Assembly: GCA_963696075.1 (NCBI GenBank)
Contig: CAVOJD010000029.1
Coordinates: 248,001-312,000 of the forward strand
Direction of reading: 5' to 3'
Length of the DNA stretch: 64,000 bases
Source: CAJQQK01 sp963696075
GTDB lineage: Bacteria; Pseudomonadota; Alphaproteobacteria; Rhizobiales; Hyphomicrobiaceae
Shown here piece after piece: positions 18,068 to 27,331 of the stretch. Under the pieces are notes generated by a model, which was not told where the DNA came from, made no database searches, and saw only the letters and a list, made by a program, of their open reading frames with translations. Position 1 is the stretch's first letter; each line of letters starts with the position of its first letter. Made by a program: the position numbers and the translations under genes.

Positions 18068-18937
18068 ATGGGCTGGTACATCCACCACGTCAATCTTCCC
18101 GCCGTCGATGTTCCGAAAACCCGGGCCTTCCTGCGAGACATCGGCGGGCTCGTGGAAGGGGACTGGCGCTATCCGCCCGTCGCCGGCGAGCTTCACCACG
18201 ACGAAAACTCGATCGCCTATTTCGGCTGTGAAAATAGGGGCATCCACGTCGTCCGCCCGATCCCGAGCTTCGCCGCCGACAACGGCTTCCTGCACAATCC
18301 GACTGTCGGCGGACACTTCGCGATCACGGTGCCCGATATAGAAGCCGTCAAGCGCCGCTTCGATGCGGCCGGTATCGTCTACTCCGACGCCGGCATCTAT
18401 GCGATGGCCGGATGCCATCAGATTTATGTCTACGATCCCTCAATGAATGTGATCGAGATCAACGAAGTCGTCGATGCCACCGGCGGCGCCGAGCCGCCGC
18501 GCACCAGCGAAGCCCATGAGGTCCACATGGAGCCGGGTGACTGGTACGTCCACCACGTCAACATTCCCTCCCACGACGTCCCCAAGTCGGCTGCGTTCTT
18601 CGAGGAGTTGGTCGGCATCGAGCGTAACCTCGTGGCCGACGCCAAGGACGCGTTCTACGCCGATCCCAACAATACGATCTGCTTTGGCGAGGAAAATCGC
18701 GGCATCCACATCGTCCGCCCGACGCCGGGCTTCGGTCAGGACCGCGGTTTGCTGCACAACCCGACCGTGGGCGGTCACAAGGCGTTCGCCGTGCCTGATC
18801 TTGCCCAGGTCAAGAAGCGCCTGGATGCAGCCGGCATCGTCTATTCCGACGCGGGCGAAAACCAGCTCGCCGGCATGCGCCAGCTCTATGTGTTCGACCC
18901 CTCCAACAACCTCGTCGAGTTCGTCGAAGTGGTCTGA
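18068..18937 (+). CDS. Two-domain VOC (glyoxalase/dioxygenase-fold) protein
   Basis: 289 residues made of two homologous vicinal-oxygen-chelate domains. Domain 1 starts GWYIHHVNLPAVDVPKTRAF and domain 2, about 157 residues later, starts DWYVHHVNIPSHDVPKSAAF. Each also repeats a NRGIHVVRP-like and a NPTVGGHxAxxVPD segment. VOC enzymes bind a metal and act as glyoxalases, dioxygenases or isomerases. The conserved His and Glu in each repeat suggest both halves keep metal sites, but the reaction cannot be assigned. Its last 52 bp overlap the convergent trmFO gene. Confidence 0.88.
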   Translation: MGWYIHHVNLPAVDVPKTRAFLRDIGGLVEGDWRYPPVAGELHHDENSIAYFGCENRGIHVVRPIPSFAADNGFLHNPTVGGHFAITVPDIEAVKRRFDAAGIVYSDAGIYAMAGCHQIYVYDPSMNVIEINEVVDATGGAEPPRTSEAHEVHMEPGDWYVHHVNIPSHDVPKSAAFFEELVGIERNLVADAKDAFYADPNNTICFGEENRGIHIVRPTPGFGQDRGLLHNPTVGGHKAFAVPDLAQVKKRLDAAGIVYSDAGENQLAGMRQLYVFDPSNNLVEFVEVV

Positions 18938-20337
18938 TCACTGGCAAGCCAAGCCTGGAAATCTTCGAGCGCACGTCGGGCCATGGCCTGTTTCTTGGCG
19001 AAGCCTTTGGCCTTGCCCTTGAGGCGGCGGCCGTCCTCGTCCCGCGTCGGTGCCTCGATCGGTGGTAGCAGGCCGAAGTTGATATTCATCGGCTGGAACG
19101 ACCTCGCCCCGCCGTCGCCGGAGGCAACCGAGAGGTGCCCGCCGGTGACATGGCGGATGAGGGCGCCGTGCGCCGTGGTTTCGGGCGGTGGCGGCAGCGT
19201 CTCCCCGAGCTGCTGGGCGGCTGCATAGCGCCCGGCAAGCAGCCCCGAAGCGGCGCTCTCGACATACCCTTCAACGCCTGTGATCTGCCCGGCGAAGCGC
19301 AGATTGGGTTTCCGTGTCAGCCGCAATTCATGGTCGAGCAGGCGCGGCGCGTTCAGAAACGTGTTGCGATGGAGCCCGCCAAGGCGCGCGAATTGCGCGT
19401 TCTCAAGGCCCGGGATCATGCGGAAGATCCGCGTTTGTTCGCCGTGCCGCAACTTCGTCTGGAAGCCGACCATATTCCACAGCGTTCCAAGCGCATTGTC
19501 CTGGCGCAACTGGATGACCGCGTACGGCCGCTCCCCACCGCGATGCGGATTGGAAAGCCCGACCGGCTTCAACGGCCCGAAGCGTAACGTCTCGCGCCCG
19601 CGCTCGGCCATCACCTCGATCGGCAGGCAGCCGTCGAAGTAGGGCGTATTGGCCTCCCACTCCTTGAAGTCGGTTTTCTCACCTTGCAACAGCGCATCAA
19701 TGAAGGCTTCGTACTGATCGCGGTCGAGCGGGCAGTTGATATAGTCGGCGCCGCTCCCCCCCGGTCCGGCCTTGTCGTAGCGTGACTGCCGCCAGGCCTG
19801 GGATTCATCGATTGTCTCAGCATGAATGATCGGCGCGATCGCATCGAAAAAGGCAAGCCCGTCCTCATCCGTGAGCGCCTGGATTTCGCGGGCCAGGGCA
19901 TCGGACGTGAGCGGGCCCGTCGCAACGATCACGTTGTCCCATCCGAGCGTGGCAAGATCGGCGACCTCTTCGCGCCGGATCTCGACGAGGCTGTCGGCTT
20001 CGAGGGCGGCAGTTACGGCGCCCGAAAAGCCGTGACGGTCGACGGCGAGCGCGCCGCCGGCTGGCAATTTGTGCTCATCGGCAGCCGCCATGATCAAGGA
20101 ACCAGCGCGACGCATCTCCTCATGGAGCACGCCGACCGCGTTCGATGTGTGATCGTCGGATCTCAGCGAATTGGAGCAGACAAGCTCGGCCAGGCTGTCG
20201 GTGTGGTGGGCATCCGTCGCGCGGTGTGGCCGCATTTCGTGAAGGATAACCGGGACACCGCGCCGGGCGATCTGCCAGGCGGCTTCCGAGCCGGCGAGCC
20301 CGCCGCCGATGATATGGACGGGATTGATGTGGGTCAT
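18886..20337 (-). CDS. trmFO: Methylenetetrahydrofolate--tRNA-(uracil-54-C5)-methyltransferase TrmFO
   Basis: FAD- and folate-dependent enzyme that makes ribothymidine at position 54 of tRNA, taking the carbon from methylene-tetrahydrofolate rather than SAM. The N-terminal FAD site HIIGGGLAGSEAAW and the following HEMRPHRATDAHHTDSLAEL are diagnostic. CSNSLRSD holds the catalytic cysteine, and the second functional cysteine fits DYINCPLDRDQYEAF. The start at ATG 20337 (MTHINPV) fits the family. A longer frame to 20397 would add 20 unconserved residues. Divergent from the lipoprotein gene. Its 3' end overlaps the VOC gene tail to tail by 52 bp. Confidence 0.95.
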   Translation of the reverse strand: MTHINPVHIIGGGLAGSEAAWQIARRGVPVILHEMRPHRATDAHHTDSLAELVCSNSLRSDDHTSNAVGVLHEEMRRAGSLIMAAADEHKLPAGGALAVDRHGFSGAVTAALEADSLVEIRREEVADLATLGWDNVIVATGPLTSDALAREIQALTDEDGLAFFDAIAPIIHAETIDESQAWRQSRYDKAGPGGSGADYINCPLDRDQYEAFIDALLQGEKTDFKEWEANTPYFDGCLPIEVMAERGRETLRFGPLKPVGLSNPHRGGERPYAVIQLRQDNALGTLWNMVGFQTKLRHGEQTRIFRMIPGLENAQFARLGGLHRNTFLNAPRLLDHELRLTRKPNLRFAGQITGVEGYVESAASGLLAGRYAAAQQLGETLPPPPETTAHGALIRHVTGGHLSVASGDGGARSFQPMNINFGLLPPIEAPTRDEDGRRLKGKAKGFAKKQAMARRALEDFQAWLASDQTTSTNSTRLLEGSNT

Positions 20338-20456
20338 GGGCGTCACGCTACGCCAAAACCGCACCCGTCTCAATGGATCAAGTTTGTGACGAATCACTTC
20401 GGTGCTAGCCGCTCGGATGGTGGGCTTAAGGCGGTGACGGGGACAAGGGACGACGC

Positions 20457-21134
20457 ATGCGGGGGGGTGAGGCGAAGGGGCAGCGGCTCTGGGCGGCGCG
20501 GCTTGGCGTAGCGCTGGGAGCGCTACTGATGGCAGCGTGCACGCACCAGCCGTTCAAGAACGCGCTGGAGCATTATTCGACCGTCGAAGTGCCGCCGCCC
20601 AAGGGCTCGACGGTACACGTCTGTTCGGCTTATGGCTGCCGCAAGAAATCGCGGGTGCGCTTCTCCGAAGCCGAAATGGGCGAACTCGCGAAATTGATGA
20701 AGGACACTGCGAAGGACGCAAGCGCCGGCGAAGAACGCCGCGCCGTCGCCTACGCGATCGGCTGGCTGGAACGCAATGTCGGCGAGAAGATCGGCACCAA
20801 GGAGGATCGGGCCGGCATGGACTTTGTGGCATCCGGCGATCCCAACCAGCAGGACTGCCTCGATGAGGCAACCAACACGACCAGCTACCTGAAGCTCCTC
20901 GTCAATCACGGCCTGATCAAGCATCACACCGTGGAAGCCCCCTTTGCCAAGGAGAACTACTTGCGCGGGATTTCGGGGTGGACGCATTGGACCGCGGTCC
21001 TGAAGGACACCGAAAGCGGAACGCGCTGGGCAGTCGATAGCTGGATACAGAAGAATGGGGTGAACCCGGCCGTGGTGGAAGCGGAAAAGTGGTACATCAC
21101 CGACCTTGAGAACCTGCCCGGAGCGACGCTCTGA
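20457..21134 (+). CDS. Lipoprotein of unknown function with possible Cys-His-Asp triad
   Basis: 225 residues. A signal peptide ends in the lipobox LLMAAC (Cys28), so the mature protein should be membrane-anchored. The C-terminal half has C134 in QDCLDEATN, H177 in WTHWTAVL and D194 in WAVDSW. The order, spacing and surrounding residues recall transglutaminase-fold or papain-like cysteine enzymes, but this is my inference from the pattern. A further pair of cysteines (56 and 61) could form a disulfide. Monocistronic, divergent from trmFO across about 120 bp. I recognise no named family. Confidence 0.82.
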   Translation: MRGGEAKGQRLWAARLGVALGALLMAACTHQPFKNALEHYSTVEVPPPKGSTVHVCSAYGCRKKSRVRFSEAEMGELAKLMKDTAKDASAGEERRAVAYAIGWLERNVGEKIGTKEDRAGMDFVASGDPNQQDCLDEATNTTSYLKLLVNHGLIKHHTVEAPFAKENYLRGISGWTHWTAVLKDTESGTRWAVDSWIQKNGVNPAVVEAEKWYITDLENLPGATL

Positions 21135-21322
21135 GCAGGGCCGCCTCCAACATCGCGCCCCACCGGATGCCGTAACTGGCAGATCCGAACAACGGCGGAG
21201 TGTTCAAGGTTCGGATCATTGCGCGCTTTGCGCGGGGCGGGCGTGCCAACCCGGCCTTACTCTGCTAATAGAGCGCCTGTCCCGAGTTCCCGCTCTATGC
21301 GGCCAACCGACAGGTAATCTTC

Positions 21323-21670
21323 ATGACAATCACACGCCACGAAGAATCGAAGGTTTTCGCCAAAGTTGTCGAAGCCAACGGTTTCGTTTTCACCTCCGGC
21401 ATCGTCGCCGATGACTCATCCCTCGACATCAAGGGCCAGACCCAGCAGACCCTGGCCGAAATCGACCGCCTCCTCGCCCTCGCCGGTACCGATAAGTCGA
21501 AGGTTGTTTCGACGATGATCTGGATCACCGACATCCGCAATCGCGATGCCATGAACGAAGTCTGGTTCGAGTGGACCGGCGGCAAGAATATGCCGGTGCG
21601 CGCTTGCGTCGAGGCCCGTTTGGCGAGCCCCGCCCTGCTGGTCGAAATCCAGGTAACAGCAACCAAATAA
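21323..21670 (+). CDS. RidA-family protein (YjgF/YER057c/UK114)
   Basis: 115 residues of chorismate-mutase-like fold that forms trimers. RidA enzymes hydrolyse reactive enamine/imine intermediates released by PLP enzymes. The active-site arginine region PVRACVEARL is intact, as are FTSGIVADD and QTQQTLAEIDRLLALAG. Slight departures from the archetype mean it may belong to a Rid subfamily with another substrate. It is followed about 100 bp later by a thioesterase gene on the same strand. Confidence 0.92.
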   Translation: MTITRHEESKVFAKVVEANGFVFTSGIVADDSSLDIKGQTQQTLAEIDRLLALAGTDKSKVVSTMIWITDIRNRDAMNEVWFEWTGGKNMPVRACVEARLASPALLVEIQVTATK

Positions 21671-21772
21671 GACATCGGTCGCCGAGCGATCCGATCGACG
21701 AAACGGCGGCGCCACGATGCCGCCGTTTCATTGCCGCGCGACACACGACCCCTCAACCCTGAGAGAGCTGCC

Positions 21773-22213
21773 ATGGCCGATCGCCGCCCGCCCGAAAAGC
21801 GCGATGATTACTATCATTTCCGCACGATGCCGACGCGCTGGATGGACAACGATCAGTACGCCCACGTCAATAACGTGGTCTATTATTCCTTCTTCGACAC
21901 GCTTCTCAATCGCTACCTCATCGACGAAGGCGGCTTTGATTTTCGCAACGATCCGGTCATCGGGATTGCTGTCGAGACCAACTGCCGGTTTCACAAATCA
22001 TTCGCCTACCCGGAGGACATCGAAGGCGGCCTCAGGATCGGCCATCTTGGCAAATCTTCCGTGCGCTACGAGATCGCGCTGTTCGGGCCGGGCGAGAGGG
22101 ATGCGCGGGCCGACGGGTTTTTCGTGCACGTATTCGTCGACCGCGAGACCAACCGCCCCGCCGAAATCCCCGCTGAGCTGCGCGCCGCACTGGAGCGGAT
22201 CAAGGCACGGTGA
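21773..22213 (+). CDS. 4HBT/YbgC-type acyl-CoA thioesterase
   Basis: 146-residue hotdog-fold thioesterase that cleaves acyl-CoA thioesters. The catalytic signature WMDNDQYAHVNNVVYYSFF carries the conserved Asp and the HVNN turn of the 4-hydroxybenzoyl-CoA thioesterase family. ATG 21773 is preferred because the domain begins there. The frame is open to 21731 without a better start. Chain-length preference is not predictable. Confidence 0.9.
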   Translation: MADRRPPEKRDDYYHFRTMPTRWMDNDQYAHVNNVVYYSFFDTLLNRYLIDEGGFDFRNDPVIGIAVETNCRFHKSFAYPEDIEGGLRIGHLGKSSVRYEIALFGPGERDARADGFFVHVFVDRETNRPAEIPAELRAALERIKAR

Positions 22214-22485
22214 GCGACGCCCATCCCACACGCGCGGCATGCCGCCGCAGCCAGAAATCCGTCCGATTGCGCATGACAGTCTCTTGACGTCGTGCATTGG
22301 CCTATTTTCTTATACGCCTAAAGGCTCTAATACCTCGCACAGCCCTTCTCCACGGCAATCCGGCCGGGTGCGCATCCGGCAGTCTGGGCAAGGTCGATGA
22401 AGAAGACGAAGCAGAGCAACAGCAACAGGACCAGCCGGCGTTAAACAAGCTGGTGCGCATTTGGGAAACGAGGACAGGGCCGGGA
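22214..22485 (+). promoter_or_regulatory. Leader/promoter region of the Mrp antiporter operon
   Basis: About 270 bp before mrpA. TTGACG at 22284-22289 is followed about 20 bp later by TTATAC (from 22310), a loosely spaced sigma-70-like pair. No riboswitch fold is evident to me. Specific elements are uncertain. Confidence 0.35.
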
Positions 22486-25350
22486 ATGGAATCGACAAGC
22501 GTGATGTTGGCCCTGATCGTCGCGCTGCCGTTTCTGGGTGCGCTGCTGCCGGGCCTCGTGATCGTCGCAGGCCGCGATGCCTGCACCTGGTTCACCCTCT
22601 TCCCCACCGGCTTGGCATTCCTCATGCTGATGCTGCTTGCCCCGGGTGTTCTCGCGGGCGAAGTCTATCACTTTCGCATCGATTGGCTGCCCGGCCTCGG
22701 CCTCAACGTCAATTTCTTCCTTGATGGGCTAGGCTTGCTGTTTGCGGGGCTGATCCTCGGCATCGGTTTGCTGATCATAATTTACGCGCGCTTCTACCTC
22801 TCGCGCTCCGATCCGATGGGCCAGTTCTTCACTTATCTGCTGCTCTTCCAGGGCGCGATGGTGGGGATCGTGCTGTCCGACAACATCCTCTTGCTCTTGA
22901 TCTTCTGGGAACTCACGAGCCTGTCGTCGTTCCTCCTGATCGGCTACTGGAACCATCTGCCGGAAGGCCGCCAGGGTGCGCGGATGGCGCTGGCCGTGAC
23001 CGGCATGGGCGGCCTTGCCATGATCGGTGGCATGTTGATCCTGGGTGAGATCGCAGGCAGCTACAACATCTCAGAGATCCTCCAACACAAGGAGGCGATC
23101 CAGGCGAGTGAGTGGTATCTCCCGGCGCTGCTTCTGATCCTGCTCGGCTGTTTCACCAAGTCGGCGCAATTCCCGTTCCATTTCTGGTTGCCGCACGCGA
23201 TGGCGGCCCCGACACCGGTCTCCGCCTACCTGCACTCCGCCACCATGGTGAAGGCGGGCCTGTTCTTGATGGCGCGCCTGTGGCCGGTGCTCTCGGGCAC
23301 CGATGAATGGGTCATGATCGTCGCAACGACCGGCCTCGTCACGATGGTGATCGGCGCGGTGATCGCTCTCTTCAAGGACGACCTCAAGGCCCTGCTCGCG
23401 TTCTCGACGGTAAGCCACCTGGGCCTGATCACGATGTTGTTGGGCTTCGGCACCGAAAGTGCAGCCGTCGTCGCCGTCTTCCACATCATCAATCACGCAA
23501 GCTTCAAGGCAGCCTTGTTCATGACGGCCGGCATCGTGGATCACGAGACCGGCACGCGTGACGTCAAGCGACTGGGCGGCCTGCGTCATCTGATGCCGAT
23601 CACGTTCATCATCGCGACCATCACCGCGCTCTCGATGGCCGGCGTGCCGCCGCTCAACGGCTTTATCTCGAAGGAGATGATGCTCAAGGAAGCCACCTAC
23701 GCGGTCTGGCTTGGCAACGGCTTCATCGTGCCGGCGCTGGCAACACTCGGCGCGCTCTTTTCCGTCGCCTATTCGTTTCGCTACATCTGGCACGTCTTTC
23801 TTGGCCCCGTGCGTGACGACTATCCCGCAAAGCCGCATGATCCAGGCTTCGGGATGTGGGCGGGCCCCGCACTGCTTGCCGGTATCGTGATCATGATCGG
23901 CATTATGCCGGGCCTCGTCGAACCGCTCGTCTCCCAGGTCGCAGCCGCCGTCACGGGCGCCAAGCCGGACGTGCACCTGAAGCTCTGGCACGGGGTCAAC
24001 GCGGCACTCTTCATGTCGATTGCAGCTATTGTCGGCGGCGCGTTCCTGCTCTCGAAACATGCCCGCCTTGAACAGGACTGGCAGCGCATCGGACCGCCGG
24101 CGGCAAAGCCGATCTTCGATGCCATCGTCGGCGCCATGACCTGGACCGCGCGCAGTGTGACGGCCCGCCTGCATGACGGCTCATTCACGCGCTTCGGCGC
24201 CATCTTCACCGCCACCGTGATCGCAGCCGGCGTGCTGGCCTGGACCTCCGGCGACGTGCGCCCCGCAACGCGGGAGGGCCTGCCCGTCGCGTTCGTCCCG
24301 CTGATCGCCGTGATCCTGCTGGTCGGCGCAACGATCTGCATCACGATCTTCCACCGCCGCCGCCTGCTCTCCCTGGTCCTGATCGGGGTCGTTGGCCTCG
24401 TGGTGTCGATCGGCTTTGCCTACTTCTCGGCGCCGGACCTCGCCATGACCCAGCTTTCAGTGGAAGTTGTGACGATCATCCTGCTGCTCCTCGCGTTGAA
24501 TTTCCTGCCGCGCGAAACCCCGCGCGAGAGCACGGTCCCGCGGCGCTTTCGTGATGCAACGCTCGCCGTTGCCGGTGGTGCTGGTGCGATGGCGCTCTCA
24601 TACGCCATGATGATGCGCGATTTCTCCTTGCCGACGATCTCCAGCTACCACATGGCAAACGCCTACAAGGGCGGCGGCGGCACGAATGTCGTCAACGTCA
24701 TCCTCGTCGACTTCCGCGGCTTCGACACCTACGGCGAGATCATTGTGCTCGGCATCGCAGCCCTGGTCATTTTCGCCCTGACACAGTCGGTCCTGACCGG
24801 CCCCGGCGGCGAATTCCTCCAGAAAACCGGCCCGCTGTCGCGCAAATCCGGTGATCGTCACCCGATGATGATGGTGGTCGCCACCCGCGCGATGATGCCG
24901 ATTGCCTTGCTCGTTGGCATCTACATCTTCCTGCGCGGGCATAACGAACCCGGCGGCGGCTTCATCGCCGGCCTCGTCGTCGCCATCGCGTTTTTGATGC
25001 AATACATGGCAAGCGGCTTCGCCTGGGCAGAGGAACGCCAGCGCTTGACCTATCACGCAACCATCGCGCTGGGCGTGCTGATCGCGACGGCAACCGGCAT
25101 CGGCGCCTGGTTCAACGGCATGCCGTTCCTCACCTCCGCGCATGGTTATTTCAACGTGCCCGGCATCGCCGTCCTCCACCTGTCGACCGCCGTTGCCTTC
25201 GACATCGGCGTCTTCCTGACGGTCGTCGGCGCGGTCATGCTGGCGCTCTGGAGTCTTTCAAACATGGCACGGCGTTCCGGCGAGACGGTCAACGTCGAGC
25301 CGATGGATGTGATGTTGGCGGCTTCCGCCCCATCGCGCGAAGAGGGTTGA
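22486..25350 (+). CDS. mrpA: Na+/H+ antiporter subunit A/B fusion (MrpA/MnhA/PhaA)
   Basis: 954-residue polytopic membrane protein. The N-terminal two thirds are homologous to NuoL-type proton channels (TKSAQFPFHFWLPHAMAAPTPVSAYLHS, read in two stretches at about residues 220-250). The C-terminal part from about 780 (MMMVVATRAMMPIALLVGIY, then GHNEPGGGFIAGL) is the MnhB domain, so subunits A and B are fused as in PhaA-type systems. It is the core of a complex that exchanges cytoplasmic Na+ or K+ for protons in alkaline or salt stress. ATG 22486 is chosen where membrane-helix sequence begins. The upstream open frame is glutamine-rich and not conserved-looking. First gene of a six-gene operon. 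Confidence 0.93.
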   Translation: MESTSVMLALIVALPFLGALLPGLVIVAGRDACTWFTLFPTGLAFLMLMLLAPGVLAGEVYHFRIDWLPGLGLNVNFFLDGLGLLFAGLILGIGLLIIIYARFYLSRSDPMGQFFTYLLLFQGAMVGIVLSDNILLLLIFWELTSLSSFLLIGYWNHLPEGRQGARMALAVTGMGGLAMIGGMLILGEIAGSYNISEILQHKEAIQASEWYLPALLLILLGCFTKSAQFPFHFWLPHAMAAPTPVSAYLHSATMVKAGLFLMARLWPVLSGTDEWVMIVATTGLVTMVIGAVIALFKDDLKALLAFSTVSHLGLITMLLGFGTESAAVVAVFHIINHASFKAALFMTAGIVDHETGTRDVKRLGGLRHLMPITFIIATITALSMAGVPPLNGFISKEMMLKEATYAVWLGNGFIVPALATLGALFSVAYSFRYIWHVFLGPVRDDYPAKPHDPGFGMWAGPALLAGIVIMIGIMPGLVEPLVSQVAAAVTGAKPDVHLKLWHGVNAALFMSIAAIVGGAFLLSKHARLEQDWQRIGPPAAKPIFDAIVGAMTWTARSVTARLHDGSFTRFGAIFTATVIAAGVLAWTSGDVRPATREGLPVAFVPLIAVILLVGATICITIFHRRRLLSLVLIGVVGLVVSIGFAYFSAPDLAMTQLSVEVVTIILLLLALNFLPRETPRESTVPRRFRDATLAVAGGAGAMALSYAMMMRDFSLPTISSYHMANAYKGGGGTNVVNVILVDFRGFDTYGEIIVLGIAALVIFALTQSVLTGPGGEFLQKTGPLSRKSGDRHPMMMVVATRAMMPIALLVGIYIFLRGHNEPGGGFIAGLVVAIAFLMQYMASGFAWAEERQRLTYHATIALGVLIATATGIGAWFNGMPFLTSAHGYFNVPGIAVLHLSTAVAFDIGVFLTVVGAVMLALWSLSNMARRSGETVNVEPMDVMLAASAPSREEG

Positions 25351-25352
25351 AG

Positions 25353-25703
25353 ATGGAGCTTTTGGTATCCGGCGCAATCGGCGTGATGACCGCCGGCGGG
25401 ATCTATCTTGTCCTCAGGCAGCGCACGTTTCCCGCAATCCTGGGCCTCGCCCTGCTGTCTTATGCGGTGAACGTCTTCCTGTTCACATCCGGCCGCCTCG
25501 CCCTCAATGGGCCGCCGATCCTGACCGGCGACCCGGCGACGACCTATACCGATCCCCTGCCGCAGGCCCTCGTTCTGACGGCGATCGTGATTTCGTTCGG
25601 CATGACCGCCGTCGTCGTCCTGATGGCCTTGGGTGCCTACCTGACCTCGCAGACCGATCGAACCGACATCGGCGAGACTGGCGAAAGCGAGGCGAAACGA
25701 TGA
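25353..25703 (+). CDS. mrpC: Na+/H+ antiporter subunit C (MrpC/MnhC)
   Basis: 116-residue NuoK-like subunit with three predicted membrane helices (GVMTAGGIYLVL, AILGLALLSYAVNVFLF, LVLTAIVISFGMTAVVVLM). It belongs to the Mrp cation/proton antiporter complex. ATG 25353 lies two bases after the mrpA stop. A TTG at 25347 would add two residues. It overlaps mrpD by four bases. Confidence 0.93.
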   Translation: MELLVSGAIGVMTAGGIYLVLRQRTFPAILGLALLSYAVNVFLFTSGRLALNGPPILTGDPATTYTDPLPQALVLTAIVISFGMTAVVVLMALGAYLTSQTDRTDIGETGESEAKR

Positions 25704-27331
25704 GCCATCTGGTCGTCGCGCCGATCGTCCTGACAGCCCTCATGGCAGGCCTCATCGTGTTGGCGTTTCGCCACCACCTGATGCTGCAGCGCGTCTTTTC
25801 GGTGGCGGGCGTGGTCCTCCTTCTGGTCCTCGCGGTGTGGCAGGTGCTGGACGCATCAACGGACAAGATCTCGGTCTACGCCATGAGCGATTGGCCGGCC
25901 CCGTTTGGCATCGTCCTCGTCCTCGATCGCCTTTCCGCACTGATGGTGCTGCTCACCTCCGCACTAGCGCTGCCGGTGGTCCTCTATGCGATCGGGTCGG
26001 GCTGGGACACCCGGGGCCAGCACTTCCATGCCCTGTTCCACTTCCAGTTGATGGGCATCCTCGGGGCGTTCCTGACAGGTGACTTGTTCAACCTGTTCGT
26101 CTTCTTCGAGGTGCTTCTGATTGCCTCCTACGGCCTGGTGATCCACGCCGGCGGCGCGAGACGGTTGCGGGCCGGTGTGCAGTACGTCATGTACAACCTG
26201 CTCGGCTCGACGCTGTTTCTGTTTGCCCTTGCCATCCTCTACAGCGTCACCGGAACGCTCAACATGGCCGATATGGCCGAACGCGTCGCCGCCCTGCCGC
26301 TCGACGATACCGCGATGCTGCGCGTTGGCGCGGTCTTCCTGATGCTGGTCTTCGCCATCAAGGCCGCGATCCTGCCGCTGCATTTCTGGCTGCCGGAAAC
26401 CTATGCCCAGGCGCCCGCGCCCGTCGCAGCCCTGTTCGCGATCATGACCAAGGTCGGCGCGTATGCCATCCTTCGCGTCGACACCCTCATCTTCGGACCC
26501 GAGACGGCCGCGACCGCCGGCGTGATGACCAACCTGATCCTGGCGGGAGGTCTGGCAACGCTCGCGATCGGAATGATCGGCGTGCTCGGCGCCCGCACAC
26601 TCGGCAGCCTTGCGGCATTCGCCACGATTGGCTCCGTCGGCACACTCCTCGCCGGCCTTGCCCTTTTCACGCCCGAGACGACCGTGGCCGCACTCTATTA
26701 CACCGTGCACTCGACGCTGGCCGGCGCGCTCCTCTTCCTGGTCGTCGATATGGTCCGCGAACGGCGCGGACCGGCTGGCGATGCCTTGGTCTCCGCCCCG
26801 CCGATCGCGTCCACCGGCTTCATCTCGGCACTGTGGTTCATCGCGGCGATTGCGGTTGCGGGCATGCCGCCGTTTTCAGGCTTCATCGGAAAGCTGCTGA
26901 TCCTCGATTCAGTGCGTGCCCATGACCTGATGTGGCTGATCTGGACGGTCGTCCTGGTCGGTTCGCTGCTCGCCATTCTGGGCTTTGCCCAGGCCGGCAG
27001 CCGGGTCTTCTGGAAGACCGAGGCGGGCGAGACGCCTGAGCCTGATACCGCACTGCCTGATCCGGGTCGGTTGAAGCCGCTCGCCCTGCCGGCAACAGCC
27101 GCCGGTGCTCTGGTCGCCGGGATTATCGCTTTGACAATCTTTGCCGGTCCCACCACCCGTTACCTCGAAGCGACGGCGTCCCAACTCTATACGCCGAAGC
27201 ACTATATCGACGCGGTCTATGGTCAAGGCTCCGTCGCGCCGCCTTATCCGGGCGCCAAGCCGACGCCCAATCGCATCCTTGCGCCTGGCGCTGGCAGTGC
27301 GGACACATCCAAGACCAAGGGAGGCAGCTGA
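25700..27331 (+). CDS. mrpD: Na+/H+ antiporter subunit D (MrpD/MnhD)
   Basis: 543-residue NuoM/NuoN-like membrane subunit with about 14 helices. It contains KAAILPLHFWLPETYAQAPA and the following KVGAYAILR, the lysine-bearing proton-channel segments conserved with complex I. Together with MrpA it forms the two proton-conducting subunits. ATGA overlap with mrpC and TGATG overlap with mrpE indicate coupled translation. Confidence 0.94.
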   Translation: MSHLVVAPIVLTALMAGLIVLAFRHHLMLQRVFSVAGVVLLLVLAVWQVLDASTDKISVYAMSDWPAPFGIVLVLDRLSALMVLLTSALALPVVLYAIGSGWDTRGQHFHALFHFQLMGILGAFLTGDLFNLFVFFEVLLIASYGLVIHAGGARRLRAGVQYVMYNLLGSTLFLFALAILYSVTGTLNMADMAERVAALPLDDTAMLRVGAVFLMLVFAIKAAILPLHFWLPETYAQAPAPVAALFAIMTKVGAYAILRVDTLIFGPETAATAGVMTNLILAGGLATLAIGMIGVLGARTLGSLAAFATIGSVGTLLAGLALFTPETTVAALYYTVHSTLAGALLFLVVDMVRERRGPAGDALVSAPPIASTGFISALWFIAAIAVAGMPPFSGFIGKLLILDSVRAHDLMWLIWTVVLVGSLLAILGFAQAGSRVFWKTEAGETPEPDTALPDPGRLKPLALPATAAGALVAGIIALTIFAGPTTRYLEATASQLYTPKHYIDAVYGQGSVAPPYPGAKPTPNRILAPGAGSADTSKTKGGS

